From JACCTI01 sp038237435 (GTDB taxonomy: Bacteria > Verrucomicrobiota > Verrucomicrobiia > Chthoniobacterales > UBA10450), in assembly GCA_038237435.1 (NCBI GenBank), contig JBBRYT010000001.1:372001-436000 (forward strand): a stretch of DNA of 64,000 nucleotides, written 5' to 3'. The translations under genes were made by a program, and so were the position numbers. Shown here piece after piece: positions 44,975 to 52,562 of this stretch (its first letter is position 1; every line of letters starts with the position of its first letter). The notes below the pieces were generated by a model. That model saw only the letters and a list, made by a program, of their open reading frames with translations. It was not told the origin of the DNA and searched no databases.

Positions 44975-45043
44975 ATGGCAGCTAAGAAAAAGGCTAAAAA
45001 AGCCGCGAAGAAAAAATCAGCATCCAAGAAAAAGAAACATTAG
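44975..45043 (+). CDS. 22-residue Lys/Ala-rich (histone-H1-tail-like) peptide
   Basis: The ATG at 44975 opens a 22-codon frame whose product is about 60 % Lys and 25 % Ala, with a Ser-Ala-Ser centre (AAKKKAKKAAKKKSASKKKK), ending at TAG 45043. A very strong purine-rich ribosome-binding site (AGGGGGGA, 44958-44965) stands 9 nt upstream. A rho-independent terminator follows at 45102, so it looks like a complete short transcription unit. The composition resembles the tails of bacterial histone-H1-like proteins, so nucleic-acid binding is a reasonable guess. It could instead be a leader peptide, but no amino-acid gene follows. Confidence 0.6.
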   Translation: MAAKKKAKKAAKKKSASKKKKH

Positions 45044-45101
45044 GGCGCTGATCCCTGTTCACGGAAGAACCCCTTTCTCGTTCTTCCCAACGCAACTTAA
45101 C

Positions 45102-45138
45102 CCGGGAGGAAAATTCATTTTTTTCTCCCGGTTTTTTT
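45102..45138 (+). terminator. Rho-independent terminator after the Lys-rich peptide gene
   Basis: A CCGGGAG/CTCCCGG stem (45102-45108 with 45125-45131) is extended by A/T pairs towards the loop and followed directly by seven T (45132-45138). It separates the peptide unit from the inositol-phosphatase gene. Confidence 0.85.
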
Positions 45139-45178
45139 GCGCCTTTGCGTTGCGCGCGAGCGCCTGTAGTTCTCTCGC

Positions 45179-45925
45179 GTGACCGAGTTTCTCGAGTTGG
45201 CGATCAACGCCGCGCGCGCCGCGGGCGATCTGTTGCGAGAAAATTATCGGCAGCCGCTGCGCGTGAATTCGTCCGAAGCGCACGACATCAAGCTCGCCAT
45301 CGATGTCGAGTCGCAAGATCTGATCACGAGAATTTTGCTCGAAAAATTTCCGTCGCACGCGCTTTACGGAGAGGAAGGAATCGTCGGCGACCAGAGTGCG
45401 GAATATCAATGGGTGGTCGATCCGATCGATGGGACGGTAAATTATTATTACGGCATTCCGCACTTCTGCATCTCGATTGCCTTGCGGCGAAATGAAGAAA
45501 TTATCGTCGGCGTCATCTACGATCCGATGCGCGATGAAATGTGGTCGGTCCAAAAAGGCGAATCGCCAACACTGAACGGCCGTGCCTTTCGCGTCAGTCA
45601 ACGTACGAACCTTTCCGAAGCCGTCTTGTCTGTCGGCCTATCGAAAACGAGCGCAACGATCGACGCTGGTCTTCCGCTTTTGCTCGAAATGGTTCATCGC
45701 GTGCGCAAGTGCCGCTTGATGGGCAGCGCGGCGCTCGACATGGCTTACGTCGCCTGCGGACGATTCGATGCTTACATCGAACAGGGAATCAGTTTGTGGG
45801 ACATTGCCGCCGGAGTTCTGCTTGTTGAAGCGGCCGGGGGAAAAATCGAGATGCGGCCGCGACCGGATATGAAAGACAAATACAGCATGGTTGCTTCCAA
45901 CGGCGTGATCGACCTAGGGTTGTGA
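45179..45925 (+). CDS. Inositol-monophosphatase-family sugar phosphatase
   Basis: 248 aa from a GTG at 45179. Metal-binding motifs of the Li+-sensitive phosphatase family are all present: the Glu pair in YGEEGIVGD, VVDPIDGTVNYYYGIPHF and the C-terminal QGISLWDIAAGVLLVEAAGG. Likely substrates are inositol-1-phosphate, fructose bisphosphate or PAP; sequence alone does not decide. It is followed after 4 nt by ispF and then cysS, so this trio is one operon. Confidence 0.9.
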   Translation: MTEFLELAINAARAAGDLLRENYRQPLRVNSSEAHDIKLAIDVESQDLITRILLEKFPSHALYGEEGIVGDQSAEYQWVVDPIDGTVNYYYGIPHFCISIALRRNEEIIVGVIYDPMRDEMWSVQKGESPTLNGRAFRVSQRTNLSEAVLSVGLSKTSATIDAGLPLLLEMVHRVRKCRLMGSAALDMAYVACGRFDAYIEQGISLWDIAAGVLLVEAAGGKIEMRPRPDMKDKYSMVASNGVIDLGL

Positions 45926-45929
45926 TCCT

Positions 45930-46406
45930 ATGATTCGTTGTGGAATTGGCTACGATGCGCATCGCTTAGTGGAAGGGCGCAAACTCATTCTCGGCGGCGT
46001 GGAAATTCCATTCGAGCGCGGACTCGACGGACATTCGGATGCGGATGTTTTGTTGCACGCGATCGCGGATGCATTGCTCGGCGCGATGGGCCAAGGCGAT
46101 ATCGGAAAACATTTTCCGAACGATGATGAAGCGATTCGCGGGATCAGCAGCCTGGAAATTCTGAGCCAAGTGCGAACGCTGCTCGCGGGGAAAAACGCGC
46201 GCACTATTAACATTGACGCCACGGTAGTGGCGGAAGCGCCCAAACTGCAGCCCTACATTGATGAGATGCGCGCGAAAATCGCGAAGGTGATCACTTGTGA
46301 AGTTGATCGCATCAACATCAAAGCGACGACGAACGAAGGGCTCGGCGCGCTCGGCCGTGGCGAAGGGATGATCGCGCTCGCGACCGCCATGGTCGAAGAC
46401 GTTTAG
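45930..46406 (+). CDS. ispF: 2-C-methyl-D-erythritol 2,4-cyclodiphosphate synthase
   Basis: 158 aa, full length. The zinc ligands are in GYDAHRLVEG and LDGHSDADVLLHAIADALLG; the CMP-site residues are in INIKATTNEGLGALGRGEG. It is a MEP-pathway enzyme; dxs at 58-60 kb is the first enzyme of the same pathway. Its stop TAG shares one base with the GTG start of cysS (1-nt overlap). Confidence 0.97.
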   Translation: MIRCGIGYDAHRLVEGRKLILGGVEIPFERGLDGHSDADVLLHAIADALLGAMGQGDIGKHFPNDDEAIRGISSLEILSQVRTLLAGKNARTINIDATVVAEAPKLQPYIDEMRAKIAKVITCEVDRINIKATTNEGLGALGRGEGMIALATAMVEDV

Positions 46407-47809
46407 TGGCGCGAATGGCGCCGCGTTTTTTCAACACCTACTCGCGCGAGCTGGAGGAATTCCATCCGCTCGATGAAAGCGGGCGCACGGTGAAGATGTA
46501 CACCTGCGGCCCGACGGTTTACAGTTTCGCGCACATCGGAAATTTTCGCGCGTATCTCTTCGAAGACTTGCTGCAACGCCATCTGGAATTGCGCGGATAC
46601 AAGGTCGAGCGCGTGATGAATCTGACGGACGTCGACGACAAGACGATTCGCGGTTCGCGTGAAGCGAATGTGCCCTTGGCGAAGTTCACGCAACTATTCA
46701 AAGACGCATTCTTTGGCGATCTGGAAACGCTGCGAATCAAACGCGCTGATAATTATCCCGCTGCGACCGAGCAACGTCACATTGCCGCGATGATCGCGAT
46801 GATCAAAACCTTGATCGAGCGCGACCTCGCCTATCAAGCGGAAGACAAATCCGTTTACTACCGCATTAAGAATTTTCCGAAGTATGGGTGCCTGGCGCAT
46901 TTCAATCTCGACGAGCTGCAATCAACGGGCCGGGTGAAGAACGACGAATACGACAAGGAACACGTCGGTGATTTCGCACTTTGGAAAGCATGGGACGAAG
47001 TGGACGGCGATGTGAAATGGGATTCGCCGTGGGGCGCGGGACGGCCGGGTTGGCACATCGAGTGCAGCGCGATGGCCACGCAGCTGTTAGGCGAGCAGCT
47101 CGATATTCATTGCGGCGGCGTCGATAATATTTTTCCGCATCACGAAGCGGAGATCGCACAGACGGAAGGCGTGACCGGAAAAAAATTCGTGAAGTACTGG
47201 ATGCATTGCGCGCATCTGCTGGTCGACGGGCAGAAGATGTCGAAGTCGTCAGGCAACTTTTACACGCTGCGTGACGTAATCGAGAAAGGTTATAGCGGCC
47301 GCGAAGTGCGTTACGCGCTTCTCCGCGTGCATTACCGTGCGCAACTCAACTTCACCTGGGAAGGAATGAACGAAGCGCGAGTCTCGTTAGGCCGCATTGA
47401 TGATTGGCTGGAGCGATTACAGAAAATTGCGGCGGATAAAGGTGAAGCCAGAGTTGCCGAAGGATTCGAAGAAAGTTTGGATGACGATCTCAACGTCTCC
47501 GCTGCGCTCGCATTTTTGTTCGACAAGATTCGCGAAACAAATCGTGCGCTCGATCAAGAAAAACTGACGCCAGCGGAAGCGCGCGGCTGGCTCGATTGGT
47601 GGAAGCGAATCGAGAGCGTGCTCGCGCTCACCGGCGGCGGAAGCGACATTCCGGCGGAGGTAAATCAACTAAGCGAAGGGCGCGCGCAGGCGAGGCTTGC
47701 CAAGGATTGGAAGAAAAGTGATGAATTGCGCGACCAAATCGCGGCGCTCGGGTGGGAAGTGCGGGACGGCAAGGACGGACAGAAACTCACGCGACGCGGC
47801 GGAACCTAA
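46406..47809 (+). CDS. cysS: Cysteinyl-tRNA synthetase
   Basis: 467 aa from the GTG at 46406 (an in-frame ATG at 46415 is also possible). Class I synthetase signatures are MYTCGPTVYSFAHIGNF (zinc Cys and HIGH-like HIGN), WHIECSAMA and IHCGGVDNIFPHHEAE (zinc Cys/His), and the KMSKS motif as QKMSKSSGNF. A helical anticodon-stem domain ends the protein. It ends ACC-TAA in a variant of the dispersed motif (47805-47814) that also includes the first bases of the next ATG. An internal 10-mer copy at 47383 encodes VSLGR. Confidence 0.97.
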   Translation: MARMAPRFFNTYSRELEEFHPLDESGRTVKMYTCGPTVYSFAHIGNFRAYLFEDLLQRHLELRGYKVERVMNLTDVDDKTIRGSREANVPLAKFTQLFKDAFFGDLETLRIKRADNYPAATEQRHIAAMIAMIKTLIERDLAYQAEDKSVYYRIKNFPKYGCLAHFNLDELQSTGRVKNDEYDKEHVGDFALWKAWDEVDGDVKWDSPWGAGRPGWHIECSAMATQLLGEQLDIHCGGVDNIFPHHEAEIAQTEGVTGKKFVKYWMHCAHLLVDGQKMSKSSGNFYTLRDVIEKGYSGREVRYALLRVHYRAQLNFTWEGMNEARVSLGRIDDWLERLQKIAADKGEARVAEGFEESLDDDLNVSAALAFLFDKIRETNRALDQEKLTPAEARGWLDWWKRIESVLALTGGGSDIPAEVNQLSEGRAQARLAKDWKKSDELRDQIAALGWEVRDGKDGQKLTRRGGT

Positions 47810-47812
47810 CGA

Positions 47813-48502
47813 ATGTTTGCGCCCAACGAGTTCCTCGCCCTCGAACACACGGCGCATTCGAAACTGTTCGAGAATCAGCAATACGTTTGGGACGCACTCA
47901 AACAAATCGCGAGCTATCTCCAATTTCGGCTAAAACCGCAAGTCCTCGGACAGTTGGTCGGGAAACCGTTTATCAGCAACGCCGTTTTTATCGGAGCCGG
48001 CACGGTGATCGAACAAGGCGCGGTCCTGAAAGGGCCGGCCTGGATTGGCGAGAATTGCCAGATTCGCAGCGGTTGTTACGTGCGCGAAAACGTCATCGCG
48101 GGCGACGGCGTAGTCATGGGAAATTCCTGCGAGTTTAAGAACTGTATTCTCTTCGATGAAGCGCAGGTGCCTCATTTCAATTACGTGGGCGATTCCATTC
48201 TCGGTTACCGCGCGCATCTCGGCGCGGGTGTGATTTTATCGAACGTGAAACTCGATCATCGCGAGATTCACGTGAACGCGGCGGACGGCGACATCGCCAC
48301 GGGTTTGAAAAAATTCGGCGCGATCATCGGCGATCGCACGGAGATCGGTTGCAACGCCGTTATCAATCCTGGTGCCGTGCTCGGCCGCGATTGCATTATT
48401 TATCCCGGCGCAAATTTTCGCGGTGTGCTGCCGGCCGCGAGCATTGTGAAGCTGCGGCAGAATCTGCAGACGTTAACCCGGCGCGATGCGGCCCAAGCCT
48501 AA
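47813..48502 (+). CDS. Left-handed beta-helix (hexapeptide) acyltransferase-like protein
   Basis: 229 aa. After an N-terminal helical region (FLALEHTAHSKLFENQQYVW) come repeated hexapeptide turns typical of the left-handed beta-helix: VFIGAGTVIEQGAVLKG, WIGENCQIRSGCYVREN, GAIIGDRTEIGCNAVINPGA and RDCIIYPGANFRG. It matches the C-terminal half of GlmU-type sugar nucleotidyltransferases without their nucleotidyltransferase domain. A sugar or lipid acyltransferase is likely; the substrate is unknown. The stop codon is supplied by an exact motif copy (GCC-TAA-CGAGT). Confidence 0.85.
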   Translation: MFAPNEFLALEHTAHSKLFENQQYVWDALKQIASYLQFRLKPQVLGQLVGKPFISNAVFIGAGTVIEQGAVLKGPAWIGENCQIRSGCYVRENVIAGDGVVMGNSCEFKNCILFDEAQVPHFNYVGDSILGYRAHLGAGVILSNVKLDHREIHVNAADGDIATGLKKFGAIIGDRTEIGCNAVINPGAVLGRDCIIYPGANFRGVLPAASIVKLRQNLQTLTRRDAAQA

Positions 48503-48519
48503 CGAGTAGTCACTACTCG
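48497..48519. repeat. Dispersed motif copy joined to an 8-bp perfect dyad
   Basis: Exact GCCTAACGAGT at 48497-48507. Its end CGAG continues into CGAGTAGT-C-ACTACTCG (48503-48519), a perfect inverted repeat of 8 bp around one base, lying exactly between two convergent genes. It could form a small cruciform or terminator-like hairpin. Confidence 0.8.
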
Positions 48520-49172
48520 GAGATTGGCGGCGGCTTCGATTTCAACCAGCCGAAATCGTAGAGGTGTCGTTCGAACCAATCGGTTGATCTACCGGCGAAG
48601 AGATCGCGGGCGCGCTTCATCCAATCGTTGCCGTCGCGTTTGGAGCCATGTGCGAAAGCCCACGCTGCCTGCGCGTAATAATAGGTCGCGCTCTCGGTCG
48701 GAAAGGTAATAAGGTCGAGCGCCTGGCGAGCGTGTTCCTCATTTTTTAAACCTAGATTGGCGATGAAAACTCCGAAGCGCAGCCGCTCATTCGTCGCGAG
48801 GATGTCGGTCTCCTTCAATCCCGCTTGGTAGGCTGCGCGGGCGTCTTCCCACTGTCCCTGCCGCGCCAGCACATCGCCGATATGCAACCGATTATAAGTT
48901 AATCTATCCTGGGCCTTCGCGGCTTCAAAGGCCTTGATAGCGTCGCCGAATTTGCCCTGCTCGAGAAAAATGTAGCCGCGGAGTTCGGTTAATTTACCAC
49001 TCGTTAGGCCACGTTTTTCTGCGCCATCCAGCGTAGCCAGGGCGGCCTCACTCTTTCCTTCGAGGAAATCGCGCCGCGCGCTCGCGACCGAATCGACGCC
49101 AGTGGTTTGCGCGATAATGGAAATCGGAAGAAAGAGCGCGGCGAAAATCAGCCAGCGCAAAAAAAAGTTCAT
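48513..49172 (-). CDS. Secreted TPR protein, paralogue of the giant TPR protein
   Basis: 219 aa from the ATG at 49172 (MNFFLRWLIFAALFLPISII, signal peptide); the longer open frame runs through the tRNA gene and is rejected. TPR-like helices span residues 30-160 (GKLTELRGYIFLEQGKFGDA, VLARQGQWEDARAAYQAGL). The last 60 residues (YYYAQAAWAFAHGSK...DGNDWMKRARDLFAG...LYDFGWLKSKP) match the block that occurs twice in the 7163-10612 protein. Function unknown; an exact motif copy at 48999 encodes GLTSG. Confidence 0.82.
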   Translation of the reverse strand: MNFFLRWLIFAALFLPISIIAQTTGVDSVASARRDFLEGKSEAALATLDGAEKRGLTSGKLTELRGYIFLEQGKFGDAIKAFEAAKAQDRLTYNRLHIGDVLARQGQWEDARAAYQAGLKETDILATNERLRFGVFIANLGLKNEEHARQALDLITFPTESATYYYAQAAWAFAHGSKRDGNDWMKRARDLFAGRSTDWFERHLYDFGWLKSKPPPISE

Positions 49173-49193
49173 GGATAAAATTGACGAATCAGT

Positions 49194-49204
49194 ACTCGTT
49201 AGGC
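49194..49204 (-). repeat. Dispersed motif copy next to the tRNA gene
   Basis: Exact ACTCGTTAGGC on the plus strand, 10 nt from the 3' end of tRNA-Ser, in the gap before the TPR gene. Confidence 0.85.
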
Positions 49205-49213
49205 GAAAAAAAG

Positions 49214-49303
49214 TGGCGGATGGGCGGGGATTCGAACCCCGGGTGCCTTTTACAGCACACACGCTTTCCAGGCGTGCACAATAGACCGCTCTGTCACCCA
49301 TCC
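49214..49303 (-). tRNA. tRNA-Ser (anticodon GGA)
   Basis: 90 nt on the minus strand. The acceptor arms GGATGGG and CCCATCC pair fully, followed by discriminator G and an encoded CCA (plus-strand TGG at 49214). The anticodon loop CTGGAAA gives GGA at 49267-49269, reading UCC/UCU. A long variable arm marks class II, and the T-arm CGGGG-TTCGAAT-CCCCG is canonical. It lies 12 nt downstream of hemQ on the same strand. Confidence 0.96.
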
Positions 49304-49315
49304 TCTTTGAGGATC

Positions 49316-50140
49316 TCAAAGCTGCAATCGGCGGAAGAGTTCGTCGAGCGGTAGTTGTAGACCGATATAAAATTCGCCGAAGTCGGAATAATCAGCGCTA
49401 ACCGGGTCGAAGCGCATTTGATAAACGATCGCTTTGATCTGGAAGGTGTCGCGCGCGAAAAGCGTCACACCCCATTCGGCGTCATCGAGGCCGGTCGAAC
49501 CGGTGATGAGCTGCTTTACTTTGCCGGCGTATTGCCGGCCGACCGCACCATGACCGAGCATTAATTTGCGCCGCTCTTCGAAGGGCAACGAATACCAGTT
49601 ACGCGTTTCGCCGCGGCGTTTGCTCATGTTGTAAAAGCAAACGACCGGCCAGTCGGGCAACGTCGGATAAACGCGCTCGTGCCGGTAGTGTTTCATACGC
49701 TCGTCGAATGCAGCCATCGACTTATCGAATTCTTCGGAGCCGCGGTCGATTTTTTGTTCGTGCTCGAGGATGTGCGCGTACTCTTCAGCGCTGGTGCGGT
49801 ATTCGCTCTCTTCGGTTAACGAGAGATAACTGTAGACGGGCGTTAGAACGTCCGCGCCTAACGAGAGGTTGATTTGTTTCTCGATACGATTGGCTTGATG
49901 CAGATCCGGCGTGATCAGCATGAAAGCGAGATCGGCTTTCGGCGTCACGATGCTGAGCGTGAGCAATTGCGTGTTCTCAAACGCGCGCACTTCCTGCACG
50001 AGCGCCGCGAGACGCGTTTTCGCTTCACGCTGTTCTTCTGCTGAGAGCAGTTGCCACTGACCGAATTCGATTCGGTAAAACAAATGCAGGCAATGCCAGC
50101 CCCGTTCGGGAATGAGCGCGTCCATATCCTTGTCCGCCAT
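49316..50140 (-). CDS. hemQ: Coproheme decarboxylase (HemQ, chlorite-dismutase family)
   Basis: 274 aa. The chlorite-dismutase fold is recognisable by HLFYRIEFGQWQLL, VVCFYNMSKRRGETRNWYSL, PFEERRKLMLGHGAVGRQYA and a GSTGLDDAEWGVTLFARD strand. His197 in LGHG is the expected proximal haem ligand and Tyr183 in NWYSLP the expected catalytic tyrosine. It oxidatively decarboxylates coproheme III to haem b, the last step of the coproporphyrin-dependent pathway. Its presence with hemB suggests this organism makes haem through coproheme. The tRNA-Ser gene follows directly. Confidence 0.92.
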   Translation of the reverse strand: MADKDMDALIPERGWHCLHLFYRIEFGQWQLLSAEEQREAKTRLAALVQEVRAFENTQLLTLSIVTPKADLAFMLITPDLHQANRIEKQINLSLGADVLTPVYSYLSLTEESEYRTSAEEYAHILEHEQKIDRGSEEFDKSMAAFDERMKHYRHERVYPTLPDWPVVCFYNMSKRRGETRNWYSLPFEERRKLMLGHGAVGRQYAGKVKQLITGSTGLDDAEWGVTLFARDTFQIKAIVYQMRFDPVSADYSDFGEFYIGLQLPLDELFRRLQL

Positions 50141-50179
50141 CGCCGGCCAGTGTCGGCAGCGAGCGGAAAGCGGTCAAGC

Positions 50180-50190
50180 GCCTAACGAGT
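50180..50190 (+). repeat. Dispersed motif copy supplying a stop codon
   Basis: Exact GCCTAACGAGT. On the minus strand ACTCGTTAGGC gives the TAG stop (50184-50182) of the rhomboid-like gene. Confidence 0.85.
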
Positions 50191-50985
50191 AGTAGCGGAG
50201 ACGACGCTGGGAAGATGTTCCATGCAATATTCTTCCCCGTCGCGCGAGACGCGGAATTCCAGATCAGGATCGCTCAACTCGGTTCGCCCACAGGTTTTGC
50301 AACGATGCAGTGATTCCGCGTCTGGTCGCGTCTGCACTTCGAAACGTTTCCGGCGCGTGGAAACTCCCTGGCGGTGGCGGACTTGGTGAAAAATTTCCGG
50401 CCCGAAGAAAATGAAGAAGTTAGCAAAAGCCGCGATCATCGCTGCTTTTTCCGAAAGCGGACCGCTGACAAAGCCGAGTAGAAGAAAGGCCGCGCCGACC
50501 CAGGCAAGCCATTTGATCTTCATCGGCAAAATGAAAAAGACGTAGATGACTTCGTCCGGATAAAACCAGGCGAAGGCGAAAAAGAGCGAGGCGGCCAGCA
50601 TGGTGTTGGAGAATTGCGCGCCGAAAAGAAAGGCGGCGATGGTCGTGCCGATCATGCCCACGAAAAAATAGAGTGTGGTGCGAAATGCGCCCCAGGCGCG
50701 GGCGAGCCCTTCGCCGACAAACCAAAGAAACCAGAGTGCGAGAACAACCCAGAGTGGTTGCATCGGACCGGGCTGACCAATTCCCCGCGGAATAAAAATG
50801 TAAGTGATAAGCCGCCAGACCTCGCCGTGCCGAATGCGCGCGGGATTCAATTCCAGAATCGAAAAGATATCCGGATTCAAAAAGGTCAGGACATAAACCA
50901 GCGCGGTGAAAGCGACGACGATGCGAATTAACCCCGGAATCGCGATGAAGCCGATGCGCCGTTCGAGTTTATCCAGCAAAGTCAC
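50182..50985 (-). CDS. Rhomboid-fold membrane protein lacking catalytic residues, with zinc ribbon
   Basis: 267 aa. Six membrane segments in rhomboid order include LIRIVVAFTALVYVLTFL, ARIRHGEVWRLITYIFIP, LWVVLALWFLWFVGEGLAR (with the WR and E of the family) and FFVGMIGTTIAAFLFG. The catalytic GxSG motif is absent: the position reads GAQFSNTMLAAS, and no His is seen in the last helix. It is therefore derlin/iRhom-like, not a protease. A C-terminal soluble tail has a zinc-ribbon pattern CKTCGRTE...EYCMEHLP. It probably binds membrane proteins. The stop codon lies in a motif copy. Confidence 0.78.
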   Translation of the reverse strand: MTLLDKLERRIGFIAIPGLIRIVVAFTALVYVLTFLNPDIFSILELNPARIRHGEVWRLITYIFIPRGIGQPGPMQPLWVVLALWFLWFVGEGLARAWGAFRTTLYFFVGMIGTTIAAFLFGAQFSNTMLAASLFFAFAWFYPDEVIYVFFILPMKIKWLAWVGAAFLLLGFVSGPLSEKAAMIAAFANFFIFFGPEIFHQVRHRQGVSTRRKRFEVQTRPDAESLHRCKTCGRTELSDPDLEFRVSRDGEEYCMEHLPSVVSATTR

Positions 50986-51087
50986 TTTCTTAGGTTCGTA
51001 AATGCACGAAGCAATGGTGGTCTATGACCGCTTTCATGTCGTGCGCGTTCATTGACGTTACGAAACGCGCCGCCTAGCTTCACGCGC

Positions 51088-52185
51088 GTGAGCGAGGGCG
51101 ATTCCAAATCTACTCCTCTTTACGAAGAGCATCGGCGTCTGGCCGCGAAAATCATTCCCTTCGGCGGCTGGCTCATGCCGGTGCAGTACACCAGCATTTC
51201 CGACGAACATCAGGCGGTGCGGAACAACGTCGGCGTGTTCGATATTTCGCACATGGGTCAATTGAATGCGTCGGGCGCGAACGCCGGCGGTTGGTTGAAT
51301 CGCATGCTGACCAACAACATCGACAAGCTCGAAGTTGGCACCGGGCAATACACTTTCTTGTTGAACGAACGCGGCGGAATTATCGACGACCTGATTGTTT
51401 ATCGTACGGGCGATACCGAATTCTTGTTGGTGGTGAATGCATCGCGCACCGATGAAGATTTCGCGTGGCTGGAGAAACATATTGGTAAAGATGTCAGCTT
51501 AACCAGACTGCCGGATCGCGCCGGGCTCGCGGTGCAAGGCCCGAAAGTCGCGCTATTATTTCAAAAACTTCTCAGTGCTGATAAAGCGCTACCGGCGCGA
51601 AATGAAATCAAGGAATTTGATTACGACGGTGGGAAGTTGACCATTGCGCGGACCGGTTACACCGGCGAAGACGGCGTGGAAGTTTTCTTCGCGGCGAAAG
51701 ACGCGGCGAAAATTTGGAATGACCTGCTGAAGGCGGGCGACTCGTTAGGCATCAAACCTTGTGGGCTCGGTGCACGCGACACGTTGCGCTTGGAAATGTG
51801 TTATCCGCTAAACGGTTCCGATTTAAGTCCTGAGCACAATCCAATCGAAGCGGGGCTTGGATTTTTCGTTGATCTGAACAAAGAAGATTTCATCGGCCGC
51901 GATGTTTTGAAAGAAGTGAAAGAGAAAGGCGCGGCGCGCCGCCTCGTTCCCTTCAAGATGAAAGGCAAAGGTCCGCCGCCGCGCCCGCATTACCCGGTGT
52001 GGCAAAGCGGCGAAAAAATCGGCGAGGTAAACAGCGGCACTCTTTCGCCGAGTTTGAGTCAGGGCATTGGCATGACTTACGTCCCGACCGCGAATGCAAA
52101 GATCGGCACCGAATTGGAAATCGAAATTCGCGGACAAAAATTTCCTGCTATCATCGAAAAGAAACCACTCTACAAAAAGACATGA
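51088..52185 (+). CDS. gcvT: Glycine cleavage system T protein (aminomethyltransferase)
   Basis: 365 aa from the GTG at 51088 (a TTG at 51052 would add 12 unconserved residues). Typical features are TPLYEEHRRLAAKIIPFGGW, VFDISHMGQ, DDLIVYR, RTGYTGEDGVEVF and a C-terminal barrel ending GIGMTYVP. It takes the aminomethyl group from lipoyl-GcvH to tetrahydrofolate, releasing ammonia. It overlaps gcvH by 4 nt. No gcvP lies in the window after gcvH; the next gene is convergent. An exact motif copy at 51740 encodes DSLGI. Confidence 0.95.
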   Translation: MSEGDSKSTPLYEEHRRLAAKIIPFGGWLMPVQYTSISDEHQAVRNNVGVFDISHMGQLNASGANAGGWLNRMLTNNIDKLEVGTGQYTFLLNERGGIIDDLIVYRTGDTEFLLVVNASRTDEDFAWLEKHIGKDVSLTRLPDRAGLAVQGPKVALLFQKLLSADKALPARNEIKEFDYDGGKLTIARTGYTGEDGVEVFFAAKDAAKIWNDLLKAGDSLGIKPCGLGARDTLRLEMCYPLNGSDLSPEHNPIEAGLGFFVDLNKEDFIGRDVLKEVKEKGAARRLVPFKMKGKGPPPRPHYPVWQSGEKIGEVNSGTLSPSLSQGIGMTYVPTANAKIGTELEIEIRGQKFPAIIEKKPLYKKT

Positions 52186-52562
52186 GCAACGTTCCCGAGG
52201 ATCTTCGTTACACTGAATCGCACGAATGGGTGCGCGTGGAAGGCGACAAAGCGCGCGTCGGCATTACCGATCACGCGCAGGCCGAGCTGACCGATGTCGT
52301 TTACGTCGAGCTGCCGAAAGTCGGGACGCAAGTAGAAGCGCGTGGACAAATCGCGGTGGTCGAATCAGTGAAGGCGGCCAGCGACATTTATGCGCCGATC
52401 AAAGGCGAAGTGGTGGAAGCGAACGAAGCGCTTTCGAATAATCCGGCGTTGGTTAATACCGATCCGTTCGGCGAAGGCTGGATCTTCGTTTTGAAAATGG
52501 CGGCGCCCGACGATGTGAAGCAGCTCAAAGATGCCGGCGCCTACAAACAGGCGATCGGTTAA
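52182..52562 (+). CDS. gcvH: Glycine cleavage system H protein (lipoyl carrier)
   Basis: 126 aa from the ATG at 52182 (MSNVPEDLRYTESHEWV), overlapping the gcvT stop as ATGA. The lipoyl-Lys is in VVESVKAASDIYAP, and the rest is canonical (GITDHAQAELTDVVYVELP, NTDPFGEGWIF). It carries the aminomethyl group between P, T and L proteins. It overlaps the convergent receiver gene by 4 nt. Confidence 0.96.
   Translation: MSNVPEDLRYTESHEWVRVEGDKARVGITDHAQAELTDVVYVELPKVGTQVEARGQIAVVESVKAASDIYAPIKGEVVEANEALSNNPALVNTDPFGEGWIFVLKMAAPDDVKQLKDAGAYKQAIG

Noticed and set aside
49173..49319. N-terminal extension of the TPR gene through the tRNA
   Set aside because: It translates the tRNA-Ser sequence (MGDRAVYCARLESVC...NPRPSAT), a well-known artefact.
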